From contig WEDG01003494.1 of assembly GCA_017591395.1 (NCBI GenBank), positions 186,001 through 250,000 on the forward strand: a DNA stretch of 64,000 nt, written 5' to 3'. Under the pieces are notes generated by a model, which searched no databases, was not told the DNA's origin, and saw nothing but the letters and a program-made list of their open reading frames with translations. The number at the start of each line of letters is the position of its first letter. Position 1 is the stretch's first letter. This document shows positions 49,903 to 61,600 of the stretch, one piece after another. The position numbers and the translations under genes were made by a program. This DNA is from Schistocephalus solidus (Eukaryota > Platyhelminthes > Cestoda > Diphyllobothriidea > Diphyllobothriidae).

Positions 49903-50900
49903 TACTTAAATATTATCGGGAGCCCGTTCCTATGACGTTTATAACTTAAGGACATGTGTCAGGTTGACGTAATATAAGGGTGTAAAAAGACGTCGAATAG
50001 TGCAGCTTGTAGTTTTCACTGCGGTCCCGTTACATAATTAAATAAAGGTCAACGAGCAGGATTTCGTCCGCACAAACTATCTAGAGAAGAGAACCAATTT
50101 ATACGCTATTTTAATTATAGTGAGGAAGGCACGTGAAGCGTTGCCCTCACTGCCTTTTTTCGTCATCTTCAAATGACGAGAAAAAGTAAAGACGGAGATG
50201 GAAGAAGATGCAGCGGGTGAGCTCAACTTTATCGCCTGCTGGTGCCTCTTCCGATGCTAACGGACGCCCGTCTGATACCAGCATATAGGCGCCAGTTTAA
50301 GTCTACCACAACAATGCCACTCGTCTTGCGGGTGAAACCAGGCTAGCTCGTCCGTCGATATCGCGGAGTGCGATGGTATCCGGTCAGTAAGCAGCAAGCT
50401 GTTATTGTAGACGTGGATTATGAGGAGAACACAGAGGAAATAAATTTCCTCACATGGCGCGTGCTCTGAACTACCCTAATTACAAGACCAGTTCCATTCC
50501 GCAATCAGGATTTGTCAGTGCACACCACTCCTAGGTGCGTGAATATTCGCGGATTCTGCCGATATGAGATGCACGACCAGTGAAGGCGAAAGAGCTTTGC
50601 AAGATGATCAGCAGGCTCGAGTTAAAACTTCGGGTAGGCCAACACTTAGAGGTGCGGTACCATCGGCTTAAAATGGCCATTACAGTCTCCATGTTCATGT
50701 CGGCAACACATTTCCCAAGCAGTCTACTGTCGTAGGTTTTATAATTTTCTTTGGAGTTCATCCTCTGAGATATGGAGGTGGTAACAGGACAAGTACTTTA
50801 AAAACGGACAACAGCCAATCGGGTTAACTTCACGTCTCTCAGACTGACAACATTGCCATTTGCAACGGTCTCCAATCCTGGGACTGGACTGTAGCATTCA
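49903..50900. other. Anonymous sequence
   Basis: No supported gene. Confidence 0.3.
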
Positions 50901-50904
50901 GCCT

Positions 50905-51790
50905 GTCTGCATTGCCCCTTGCGCGTCATGATGATGGATGGTTGCCGGGGGAGCTGTCAATGAGCGAAATCAAGTACCAAACCAATGAAAAACTACTCAG
51001 CATCCATAATCAAAAAGCATCTTCGAGAGGGCCGGCGTCCGCGACCTACTGTTCGCTGATGAGTAGGCGCTAAACACTACAATGGAGGAGAAAATGCAGT
51101 GGACTGTGAACCTCTTCGTCTTCGGATGCACCAGTTTCAGACTGACCAACAGCACGGAGAAAACAGTGGCCATGAGCCAACCGATGCTGAATACTTACTA
51201 CAAAGAGCCTCATAATAATTTCAATCGAACTCGCTTAGCATAGCATAAAAGCCTGACATAGGGCCTCCGTCTACGCATGCCATAACACGAGTTTCCTTGT
51301 ATGGCTTGGTCCGCTAGAAGACAAATAATCGAAAGTATAGCCACTGGGCCTTACTAAGTTGAACAGTTGCCAATCAACTTTTATTTCATGCTTAGAGGCT
51401 TTTGAAACATGGAGTCTTTCAGAGTGTTCTATATGATTGTATGAATAAAGGCCCCTGAAACGGGCTACGCGGTAGATGCGCTGAACCAACGAGGGGGCCA
51501 GATCAGGGCACGGCAGGCACCACTGGGAATCCGCATCCATAACAAACGCCACAAAGGAGGAGGGTGTGTTTGCACACCTACGCACAGACTCACGCGGCAC
51601 TAGCCACCTAAGTCAGATCTCGCGTCCGCTCTGCTTGACACCGAGTCCGGGTGGGAGGAAAGAGATCAGTAGATGCTGCGCAAGTCTGCAAACACTTTCA
51701 AATCAGTTACGCGCAAGTCACCGTCCCCATGCTTATCCTGATGCGGGCCACATAGTGGACATAGCCGGAATCAGCAATCAGGCTGTCAGA
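50905..51790 (+). mobile_element. LINE copy E, strongly decayed
   Basis: Contains a recognisable RT piece and, 400 bp further, the family's 3' end (gggtgggaggaaagagatca at about 51648, gcgcaagtcaccgtcccc at 51710) in the correct order and strand. Zinc-finger sequence is missing or unrecognisable between them. It is the most diverged copy in the window. Confidence 0.6.
51030..51230 (+). pseudogene. LINE copy E, RT motif C fragment
   Basis: Reads RDLLFADE, a stop, then ALNTTMEEKMQWTVNLF and FRLTNSTEKTVAMSQP. It aligns with copy [15 protein letters not shown] ... [16 protein letters not shown]. The second catalytic Asp of FADD is Glu, followed by a nonsense codon. An upstream trace (VMMMDGCRG, about 50925) matches the MLMDAYRD block. 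Confidence 0.65.
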
Positions 51791-52680
51791 GCTGCGTTTC
51801 TTAAAGTAAAAATCCTTAACACATATTTTTGACTAATTGCGTTGGAAGCCATTAATCCGCCTAAGGGATTCGCTTTAGAAATGCTATATGGAGAGAAAAG
51901 AGTCGAGGAAATCTCCCAAGAATATTGTTTGGAAGGTTAAATATATGCTAAATATTTCGAAGGGGGAAGACGGAAGAGATAAAAATCCAGAGCAATCTGG
52001 TCGATTACCAAAAACAGGACAGAAGAAAAGCCAAAGGCAACTAGATGGCGAAGCCAACAAGAACTTTAAGTGCCACTACTTCGATGCCACACCAGAAGGT
52101 CCGGATCGAACTGCACATAGAAGGGCGTATTAACAGACACCTCGCTATACGTATACAAGTGCAGAAAATGATATTGAAGGTTCATGTTTTATTTGAGATG
52201 ATAACTCTACTGAAGGCCGTTTAAAGGTGATCGATTCAGATGTTCCCACAAAAAAACTTGAGATAGAATAGTGGGCATCAAAAGAGTTTCAGCTGAAAAC
52301 CAACTAAATAAGAATTTTAAATTATAAAGAGGTGAATTCACAGTGAATGCATACAGCAGAATGTTAGACTAAAAGATGAGATCAAACAAGTATAGTCGAA
52401 TAAAATCACCGCAACCATCTTGAAACCGGTGAGCTTCATGCACACCGCAGTTGAACATAAGGACCAGCATTATTTGGAACTGTACTTCATTGAGTTGTCT
52501 GATCAGAATTTCAAGAAACATTTCCTTACAAATAAAGCAGAGCTAAATATAGCTATAACCTCAAAAAACCCTTGTTACTACCCGTAAGGACTATCTTGTT
52601 CCGGTGTGTATGCATTGAATCCAACAGATATTGAAGCTTAAAGTAGAGGGAATGTCCAAAAATCCAGCTTTTAAGTGAAT
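51791..52680. other. Anonymous, A+T-rich
   Basis: An 81-codon lysine-rich frame at 51888-52133 has no motif. Nothing else seen. Confidence 0.3.
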
Positions 52681-52744
52681 AGAAGGTCGTTTGTTCACCG
52701 GAATCATGGTTTTATTCGTCTGAGCTTTCGAACTCTTACTGGAG

Positions 52745-53355
52745 TACCGGTGGAAAAAGCACTTGAGGCCCGTTACCTCAGCGACCAGTTTATGCGGAAC
52801 GGCTATCCGAAGGCGTTCATAAGCCGATGCCTACGTGTTCGCCCCCAGAGGACCCAACCAGAACCGACCCCTACGGTATCGTATGCGATGCCATACATCA
52901 ACGACGTGCCAGAAGCGACCGAGCGCATTGTTGCGGGACTTGGTGTTGGAATTACAAGCCAAACCAAAGCTACCATGCGCAGTAAGGTCATAAGAATCAA
53001 GGAAAAATCAAATCCTAATGAGCAGTCGGGGGTAGTATATCGCATCCAGTGCCCAAACTGTTCCTGTAACTACATAGGACAGACTGGGCGTATGCTTGGA
53101 TCGCGCATACACGAGCTTAAGCTTGCTGTGAGACGGGGTGACAGTTTATCGCAAGTGGCTGCCCACACCTACGAAACGGGTCACGAGTTTAACTTTGCAG
53201 CCACGAAGATAATCATCCACGCCAGATGCAAGGCAATCCGAGAATTGATTGAAGCCTGGACCTCTGATGAGAACTTGGGCAATCGATTTATCGGTCTGGC
53301 GCCCGCATACAGGGCCCTGCGTAGTCACCTCCGGACTGGCACCCCTGATGTCTGA
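52745..53355 (+). pseudogene. Penelope-like C-terminal GIY-YIG endonuclease fragment
   Basis: A 226-codon open frame runs from 52675 to 53355, but its first 24 residues or so come from the inverted terminal piece. The element-derived part starts near PVEKALEARYLSDQFMRNGY, the linker after the RT thumb. The GIY-YIG domain follows: GVVYRI (residues 119-124), CPNC (126-129), CNYIGQTGR (131-139), the R144 block, and RELIEAW with the likely catalytic glutamate (about 190-195). The usual EH after the second motif reads EL (RIHELK), so one conserved histidine is gone. The frame closes normally at TGTPDV. The endonuclease would nick target DNA, but without an RT the copy is dead. Confidence 0.8.
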
Positions 53356-53415
53356 TTGGCCCCTGCCCCCTCCCCCCTACTTTAAATGTCACTCGTTTAT
53401 GTTGCTGTTTTATCT

Positions 53416-53470
53416 CTGACGATGGACTCCAGTAAGAGTTCGAAAGCTCAGACAAATAAAGCCATGAGTC
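53416..53470 (+). ncRNA. Hammerhead-ribozyme-like motif at the Penelope 3' end
   Basis: Box CTGACGA at 53416-53422; stem II ggactc/gagttc (53424-53429 with 53436-53441, loop cagtaa); GAAA at 53442-53445; stem III gctca/tgagt (53446-53450 with 53465-53469); and a GTC at 53468-53470 at the expected cleavage position. Stem I is poor next to the core, with only a distal gctgtt/aacagc pairing, and stem III pairs out of register with the usual A15.1-U16.1 geometry. Hammerheads are known in Penelope-like elements; this copy may be degenerate. Confidence 0.4.
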
Positions 53471-53486
53471 CCGTGAACGAACAGCC

Positions 53487-54747
53487 TTCTTCTTCTTCTT
53501 CTTCTTCTTCTTCTTCTTCTTCTTCTTCTTCTTCTTCTTCTTCTTCTTCTTCTTCTTCTTCTTCTTCTTCTTCTTCTTCTTCTTCTTCTTCTTCTTCTTC
53601 TTCTTCTTCTTCTTCTTCTTCTTCTTCTTCTTCTTCTTCTTCTTCTTCTTCTTCTTCTTCTTCTTCTTCTTCTTCTTCTTCTTCTTTTCTTCTTCTTCTT
53701 CTTCTTCTTCTTCTTCTTCTTCTTCTTCTTCTTCTTCTTCTTCTTCTTCTTCTTCTTCTTCTTCTTCTTCTTCTTCTTCTTCTTCTTCTTCTTCTTCTTC
53801 TTCTTCTTTCTTCTTCTTCTTCTTCTTCTTCTTCTTCTTCTTCTTCTTCTTCTTCTTCTTCTTCTTCTTCTTCTTCTTCTTCTTCTTCTTCTTCTTCTTC
53901 TTCTTCTTCTTCTTCTTCTTCTTCTTCTTCTTCTTCTTCTTCTTCTTCTTCTTCTTCTTCTTCTTCTTCTTCTTCTTCTTCTTCTTCTTCTTCTTCTTCT
54001 TCTTCTTCTTCTTCTTTCTTCTTCTTCTTCTTCTTCTTCTTCTTCTTCTTCTTCTTCTTCTTCTTCTTCTTCTTCTTCTTCTTCTTCTTCTTCTTCTTCT
54101 TCTTCTTCTTCTTCTTCTTCTTCTTCTTCTTCTTCTTCTTCTTCTTCTTCTTCTTCTTCTTCTTCTTCTTCTTCTTCTTCTTCTTCTTCTTCTTCTTCTT
54201 CTTCTTCTTCTTCTTCTTCTTCTTCTTCTTCGCTGTCTTCTTCTTCTTCTTCTTCTTCTTCTTCTTCTTCTTCTTCTTCTTCTTCTTTTCTTTTCTTCTT
54301 CTTCTTCTTCTTCTTCTTCTTCTTCTTCTTCTTCTTCTTCTTCTTCTTCTTCTTCTTCTTCTTCTTCTTCTTCTTCTTCTTCTTCTTCTTCTTCTTCTTC
54401 TTCTTCTTCTTCTTCTTCTTCTTGTTCTTCTTCTTCTTCTTCTTCTTCTTCTTCTTCTTCTTCTTCTTCTCTTCTTCTTCTTCTTCTTCTTCGCTTCTTC
54501 TTCTTCTTCTTCTTCTTCTTCTTCTTCTTCTTCTTCTTCTTCTTCTTCTTCTTCTTCTTCTTCTTCTTCTTCTTCTTCTTCTTCTTCTTCTTCTTCTTCT
54601 TCTTCTTCTTCTTCTTCTTCTTCTTCTTCTTCTTCTTCTTCTTCTTCTTCTTCTTCTTCTTCTTCTTCTTCTTCTTCTTCTTCTTCTTCTTCTTCTTCTT
54701 CTTCTTCTTCTTCTTCTCTTCTTCTTCTTCTTCTTTTCTTCTTCTTC
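53487..54747 (+). repeat. (TTC)n microsatellite, about 1.26 kb
   Basis: About 420 TTC/CTT units with single-base slips near 53690, 53807, 54015 and 54286, and small interruptions such as gctg near 54231. It starts immediately after the Penelope terminal cagcc. It is the longest array in the window and entirely pyrimidine on the plus strand apart from four or so G bases. The 544-, 473- and 433-codon homopolymer frames across it are artefacts. Confidence 0.97.
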
Positions 54748-57700
54748 ACTTATGCGCACACCTGGAATGCGAACATTCGCCTCCAATCCAGCTTTTTTCC
54801 AAACTAGAAGTAACCAGGTCACAATAACTCTAGCGTAGCGAATCTGCAGGAAAAGGTAGGTTACTGAGCACTTCCAAATACACAGTAAGCACCAGACATG
54901 CTGACGTTCCAGATTCGGTGGGGCGCAGCAACGTAATTGCATTTCCCGGCAAATACTTTTTGAGCCCCAGTAGCAAGCTACTGAAAGGCAGAAGTGCTGG
55001 AAGATCAACGGTAGGACCAATCGATTGTGATATGATTGCTTCAAAAACTTATGGCACGTTTCTCATTGTCACAATGAACTCACCAGTCAACTGGTGTAAT
55101 AAAAACGGAGATTGAGGTTAGAATATTGCTATTCACCCACGTTGCCAGTCTATACGAAATTTTTAAATCTGTAGAGTAGTGGTGATACAAAATCGAGTTT
55201 TTGCCGCTGAGAATAAAGCAGAGATTAAATAAAAACCCTGGGTAGCAGCACAAACATTCGCGCCGCGATAGGTTGCTAGTTTAGTAGAAAAGGGCGGACA
55301 GCACGGATGTCGTAAAATAGCAGAACAATTTTAAGACCCTGACAACGTTTTCTGTCAGTACTGGATGTGAGACTGGTTTCAGTCGAATTCGAGAAAAATT
55401 CACGTTTCGGTGGGAGCGTTCTGAGAACTCGCATAATTATTCAAGAATTTTACTGGTATTGACAGCTATACGGTGGGACGTTTAAATAAACCCACACAAT
55501 TTTTTGCTTAAATGACATATGATAGCACCAAGTTTTTGAAGTTCCATTTGTGAAAGAGGCAACCATATAATTATAACCGTATAACCGTATTATAATAACC
55601 AAAATGCAGCCTTCGTTAATAAGGAAACAACGCCTGTTGGCAGTCGTCCAAATTAATGTGCTGGAGAGCTTTTGAGGACCAAAAATTTTGTGGAGAGAGT
55701 AACGAAATTTTGTAAAACATGCCAGCTCAGGGCAGATTTTTTATTCCAAAAAATAAGTCAATCTTCTGACGAAAAATCTGCTGGCTATTTCCTGAGTTTT
55801 CCATAAGAATCGATCTTTTTTTCCAGGAAATCCTCAAGATTATCGAAGGATACAAAACGGATAATGATGCAGGGCCGGTATAGTTGCATCGGTGCCGTAT
55901 TATTGGATAATGATTATGATTCAGTAAGATAAGGATGAAACATCGATGTATTTAGGTTGGCTGGTGCAGAGCCTTCGACTAGACCACGTCTCTGAAAGAT
56001 CAACGTTGTGGGACGTGCAAATGTTTGCTTCCAATGGTAGGCGTTGGATTGGAAATGACTGGCTGAACGAAAGCATGCATAAGACAGAAGCAGATGATGC
56101 GCCAGTATTCGCCTTTGGTGATTTATGTCTGTGAATGTTTGCTCGGTCGCTTAGCAGTCTGGTGTAGTACCCACCTTCTCATGCTCCCTAACAACAGATT
56201 CGTAGTTGGTTTGTTCTGGAAAGCCCAGAAGACCAATGTCCTACCTACCCCGGCATCGATAAGTATCGCTTTTATCTGCGTAGTACATGCTGACTCGTGC
56301 GGTAAGCTACCTTCTCAAGCCCTTCCCAAAAGCCCTGGTGAGTACTCAGCTAATACTAGGTTTTTATACTCCAGCAGATACTGCAAGAAAAGGCCACTTA
56401 GACTGTTCGAGGCCTTTCGATGTTCAAGAATAAAATAAACTGATTTAGGCGGGGCTTAAAATAAAATAAAATAACTAACCTGGATCAGAGTCACCGGTCG
56501 GAACACAGTGCTGTTCGACAGCTTCTTGAGGCAGCAGAAAGAAGTCAGAAACTTTTTCAGAGTGTGGAAGGTAACTGAAGTTTAGCGATCCATCCCCATT
56601 AGGAGAGAAGTCGTGCACAGAGGACCACATACAATTAAAAACGTTCAGACCCGCAGCAGCAAACTGACCTGTGAATATCGAAAAAATATCACCAATAAAA
56701 TTATGCCCCCCGAAAGCAGTTGAAATTCTTATGCTAAATGGGTGCAGGAGTCAATAGGTGCGTAGGATGCCGAACATATATAATCAACAAAGGAGTAGGA
56801 GACTAAATATGCAAAAAAGACAGTAAGTCAAAATTTAATTTATACGCCCGTCTATAAGCAAGCAGAAATTCGATGAGTTTCAATGAAAAAATCAGTTTCA
56901 TTACTTATATTAGTTTGTCCCTTTCGAAACAAAAATCAGACCATCCTTCTTGATGAGGAGCAAAATCCGATGTGAATCACATAATTTACCCGAATTATAA
57001 ATCATTTGCTCCTATAAAATGTCTGAGACAAATTCGGGGCAAGTGGATCCTGATGAGCTACCCAAATAGTTTGTTCAAGGGTGTTTTCACTTGCATTATG
57101 ACGGAGACGACACAGTTAACAACGTTCCAAGTTCGTAAGGTTACATGAATCCGAGGTAGCCGCTAGTCCGTTGCTAACCACCTAAAATGAGACTATAGAG
57201 TGCAGGTCGGCTCAAAAACTGGCTCATTAGGAGCCTATGGGTCTTCCGCCTTAATGATTAGCTTTTATTCGTTGGAAAAGGGAGTAGACGGAGCTTCTTA
57301 CATTAACTGACCATCACAAGTCAAATTGACTACGACCGACATTGTTAATTTCAGTAAAGTTGGGAATGAACAAGGCTGTACTGAAACTACTGGTACTGAA
57401 GTTTAACCTAAAGGGCCGGATTTTTGAAACCTAAAATGTCTAGTCCACTGGATACTTTTTAGTCACAAGAAGTAGGAATTACGACAATCGAATACCATAG
57501 TATTTCAAATATTAAAAAAAGAACTTTCTGAAAGTAGTTTCTGCAGTTTTAAAGAAAAAATACTAAAAGGAAATTAAATGATTCCGCAAGGTTAAATATT
57601 AAAAAAGAACACGTTACGCAGCTAGATCTACGAATAATTAACAATTGGGAGCGTTTTCTTTGTAAAGTGGCATAACAATAGACCATAGATGCACGCATAT

Positions 57701-58476
57701 TCTCGTATCGTAGATACGGTACTAGTAAATGAATAAATCACCCGCACAGGAAATAAAACTATCTTCCAGCAGAAATCGCCCATAACCAGAAATCAGGAAC
57801 TGCCGTCTGATCAAACATAACTGGCACTGTTTGAAATGTGCCGGAAACAACGAAGCCGATTGGAAAGCAGATAAGCAGTATAAAATAACCTAGGTTTAAA
57901 GGCAACTTGTCTAGTGCATAAACTGTTCAATAGGTAGACTGTAAAGTGCATTAATAACATTCACCTTAGGGACACATGTAACCAGGTTATGGAACGTGGC
58001 ATGCAGGATGCGGAGAGTAAGATCTAATAAGCTTTGACAAATTTCAAGAAATTCAGCAATTATTGTTATCTTCTGAAAAGACCATCCAGGCAATAGGCGT
58101 AAGGAGGATTAAAATCCCTTCGTTAACAGTAGGATTTATGAAAGTAAACTCAGCCATTCTGAAATTCATTTCGGACGCAAAATTTAAAGACTATCTTGGC
58201 TAGTGATAAAGTCCATCACACAGCTTTTTCGCAACTCCCGCTCGAGCGGACAGCAGAAGAAACTACTTCGATACTAACTTGAGCCCCGATGTCGTGTAAT
58301 TCAAAGTTGTGGAGATTACAGTGAACTGTAAATTTACTAAAGGTTAACAACTAAGCATCGATAAGCACTATTTAACGCCAAATTTTACAAAAGGATAATT
58401 ACCGTGTAATGTCAACAGGTTTTGGGAAAAAATAGTCCCACCATGATATATGCAATGTCTTCATGTCTCCAAGCAG
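54748..58476. other. A+T-rich anonymous region
   Basis: No convincing gene. One plus-strand stretch (about 56150-56339) is open, starts after a tcgcttag acceptor and ends at a GGTGAGTAC donor. The peptide has no recognised domain and I hold it below the reporting threshold. Confidence 0.3.
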
Positions 58477-58672
58477 AAACGTGAGCGGCTACTTAGAACC
58501 ATTAAGACATAGATGTGACACAACTTCGCAACCTGTTCCATCAGACATTTTCCGACATTTGAGCTACGCTGCCGCAGATAAATTCCAGATTTACAAAGAT
58601 GGCCTCATGAGTGCACTGAATATGTGTGCTTCAATGGCTGGTCACGACATAAAACTGAGAGGAGCTCTTTAG
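58477..58672 (+). CDS. Candidate terminal host exon, function unknown
   Basis: After an acceptor (cttcatgtctccaagcag, ending 58476) there is one base of a split codon, then 64 codons beginning NVSGYLEPLRHRC and ending GHDIKLRGAL, then a TAG stop. An AATAAA follows 13 bases after the stop. Composition is that of an ordinary globular protein end: aromatic residues are spaced and there is no low complexity. I do not recognise it. No upstream exon is established. Acceptor, open frame, stop and poly(A) signal in the right order on one strand is the whole case. Confidence 0.4.
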
Positions 58673-58685
58673 GTCTAACGTCTGA

Positions 58686-58691
58686 AATAAA
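58686..58691 (+). terminator. AATAAA poly(A) signal
   Basis: Canonical hexamer (58686-58691) just downstream of the candidate terminal exon's stop. In A+T-rich DNA the hexamer is common by chance, so its weight depends on the exon. Confidence 0.35.
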
Positions 58692-61600
58692 GAACTAAAT
58701 TCCGCTGTTAAATATAAAAAGCTCAGCTTAATTACCAGCAGTATGCACTAAAAAATAACACTTGAGGTGCACACAGTCTAGAGAAGAAATGACTTCGAGC
58801 GCCGTCTCGTTAATGGATATATGAAGTACTATCATCATAAATCAGGCATTCCGTAAACAGTGTTTGAGGAATGTCGAAAAAATCTGCAATGTAAGTTGAC
58901 CTATTTCAAGGAAGTTTCCAGACTATCAATGCAAAAATAAGCGTTTTATAAAATTTTACTGAATAGTATAAAAAATCGGGTATCCAGTGTGGCTACACCG
59001 TCATGTCAGAGACAGGAGGGACCTCGACAAAGTTTCATGCAAGGAAACTCGAATGCTAAGTTCATCCCAGCACCCGATCAATAACGGTACTCCTCCAAAG
59101 TGCCATTGACCCCTATTAAGATGGTCTAATTGAAGAGTACAAAAACGTTCATAGGATAAAAATTCTTGCACCTTTATCCCCTCAATCCGACTATACCCAA
59201 CTGCGTGTTGTATACACAGATACTACGCAGACCTAATCGATCAAAATAGTAGTAAGCTTATTGAACAAACTATCCAAAATTGTATTTGGAACGTGTATGT
59301 GCGAATATCTGACTTAATAAATCCTGGCAGATGGCAGATTCTAAATGCGTTGGAATCGGGGTGTACTCACCTGTGGTGGCACCGTATGTAAATCAGATCA
59401 TATTAGCTATAATTATATAAACCCTTCCCTTGTGGTAAATCGTTTCACCTTCTTCCGTAGACAACATAAAATGAAGCTATTTCTACAGCAGTGGCCACTT
59501 ACCGTTTCAATTTATAGCTGTCAAATTTTGTGTACCTACCTTTCATGCACTGTATGTATACTCTCTTTCTGTAACGTGGCAGTACTGTTCTCATCTCTAA
59601 GTCCTTTTTACAGATCGTTACAAAACACAACTCTTCAGAAATAGGTTCAAGCGCCAGTCTTTGTAAAAACAGTAAAAAAAGTAGTCCGACAACTAAATAT
59701 TGAAATTTCATCTAACATTTATCAGTTAACTTGAATTCTACATTGATGGGATCTCATCAGTCCTTTTCGAGTGAGTGCACATGAGATGGTGAATCAAGAA
59801 GTAATATAACCATGTTTAAAAACATGAAAGAATGAAAAAAAACAACAATCAAAAAATTTGATACAAAAACCTTTTAGTTCCGGGTACGAGAATTGATAAG
59901 GTGCAAATTTCAGTTCAGAACTGGATTCGATGATAGGATCAGAGGTACAGGCCAAAAAGGTAGTCACGGAGTTACAATCACGCACTCGATATTGCTGGCA
60001 ACTGGCAAGAATTTTACAATTGGTACAGTTTCTCACAAATAGGCTAAAACGATGAAAAACGGAGGTTACAAACCTCGTTTGCACAGGACCAGTAATGATT
60101 GAACAGTTCTTACACTCGTCAACAAAAAGCGTATTAATGTTGTCCAGGAGGTAAATAAAAGTGTTCTTAATTTTAATTATCCACAGGAATTTGGATTACC
60201 TGGCATTTTCGCACGCGGAACATTTGACCCTTTATTGTTCCTGGTACTTTAACAAAGACACCACAAATTTTGTTTCCGATGCAGTAATCATCAGGAATTT
60301 TCTAATTTACGTTTGTCCCTGTTCAAATAAATATATCACCTAAACCTACCAAGAATAGTTAGCTAATTCACCGTTAGGCGTTGCCAAGTGTTTTCCACGA
60401 TGTTGCTTGCAAAACGCACAACCCATTCTCGTTAGGTGATCGTGGGACAAACCGACAATTTGGAATTTCAAGGTCGCTCATAGGTCTGGATAGTAATCAA
60501 ACCGTCGTCACTCGTGAGCAGAGCTAATAGAAGAGCACTCTAGATGGTTGCGCAGGGTCTTACATCCATGATTAGCATTAGAGAATCTGGAAAATGACGA
60601 CTTAAATTGTTATGGGAATGAAGAAGGCACCAGAATGGCAGTAAACAATTCAACTGCCTCAAAAGTGAGGAAATATAAGCAGACTTATACGAATATTTGG
60701 GTTAGCGTCTGCACTAGCACATGTCTCTGTCCCAGGATGTTGGCCAAACTGGCACAGACGACGTCATGTTCCAGTCCGAGTTGTCATTCATTTTTAGCCC
60801 AACTGTTAAGTAATTCTGTAGGATTCTATAGTACAGTCATCATGGGCGCATTCCCTGCGTAGATCACACGGTACAAATAATCGCTCAGGTAAACTATTAG
60901 CCGTAATTTGTTTCCGAAGACTTGCGTGGACTTGGATATCTGTTAAAATCCCAGCCGTTGACCCCATCATTCGTTCCCACCACCATCGTTTCTACAGAAG
61001 GGAAATGGTTATGCTCTCAATAGCTAAGGCAAGCCACATCAGCCTTCCAAGATAAATAATGGAAGTAGTTTAACTGTAGGCTTGTTTAAACAAGGTCATA
61101 TACGCAAGTGACATAAATGCGCTACCTGAAGAGAAAAGCCTTGCATTGTTATTAATCAGGTTGGCTAAAAATTAAAGATGATAGATTTCTAGAACTTGGC
61201 CATGGCCCCCACCATCTGAGTTTGGACTAGCCCTTAGGAATGTGGCCTGCAAGTTCGCACTATTCTCGAGATATCAGTTTCCTTTCTGTGTGTCGATCCT
61301 TTACTGTGAAGCAGTTTTTCTTCTGCATGGTCCCAATGATTCAGTATATTCTTTTATCAAAAAAACCAACTAAATTTGCCCTGCCGTGCCAGGATTTGTT
61401 TCACTTCTCGATCAAACCACGCCATGTATTTATTTTAATAAAGCCTCTTAACTAGTATGAAGACTTATACATATGCTATTAGTGGTGGAAAATACCCAAA
61501 CTACGATGGATGCCTATTCAAATTAAAAGTTTGAATCCCTCACTGTCCATTAGAGATCTTACAACTGTCCACTTCCGGCACTCATCTAGGTTCGTACAAA

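Larger units (their letters stand above)
52681..53486 (+). mobile_element. Penelope-like element, 3' fragment flanked by an inverted terminal piece
   Basis: The right part is the normal 3' end of a Penelope-like retroelement: GIY-YIG coding region, short 3' UTR, hammerhead-like block, AATAAA, then a triplet array. The left 65 bp (52681-52745) are the same terminal sequence in reverse orientation: the reverse complement of 53425-53490 matches it with about eight mismatches. The RT domain is absent. Such truncated and partly inverted copies are typical of the Penelope family. Confidence 0.75.

Noticed and set aside
53386..55044. Open frames of 473, 544 and 433 codons across 53.4-55.0 kb
   Set aside because: They are (TTC)n read in different frames and strands (Ser, Leu, Phe, Lys, Arg, Glu runs). 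Only the edges are non-repetitive, and these come from the Penelope end and unrelated flank.
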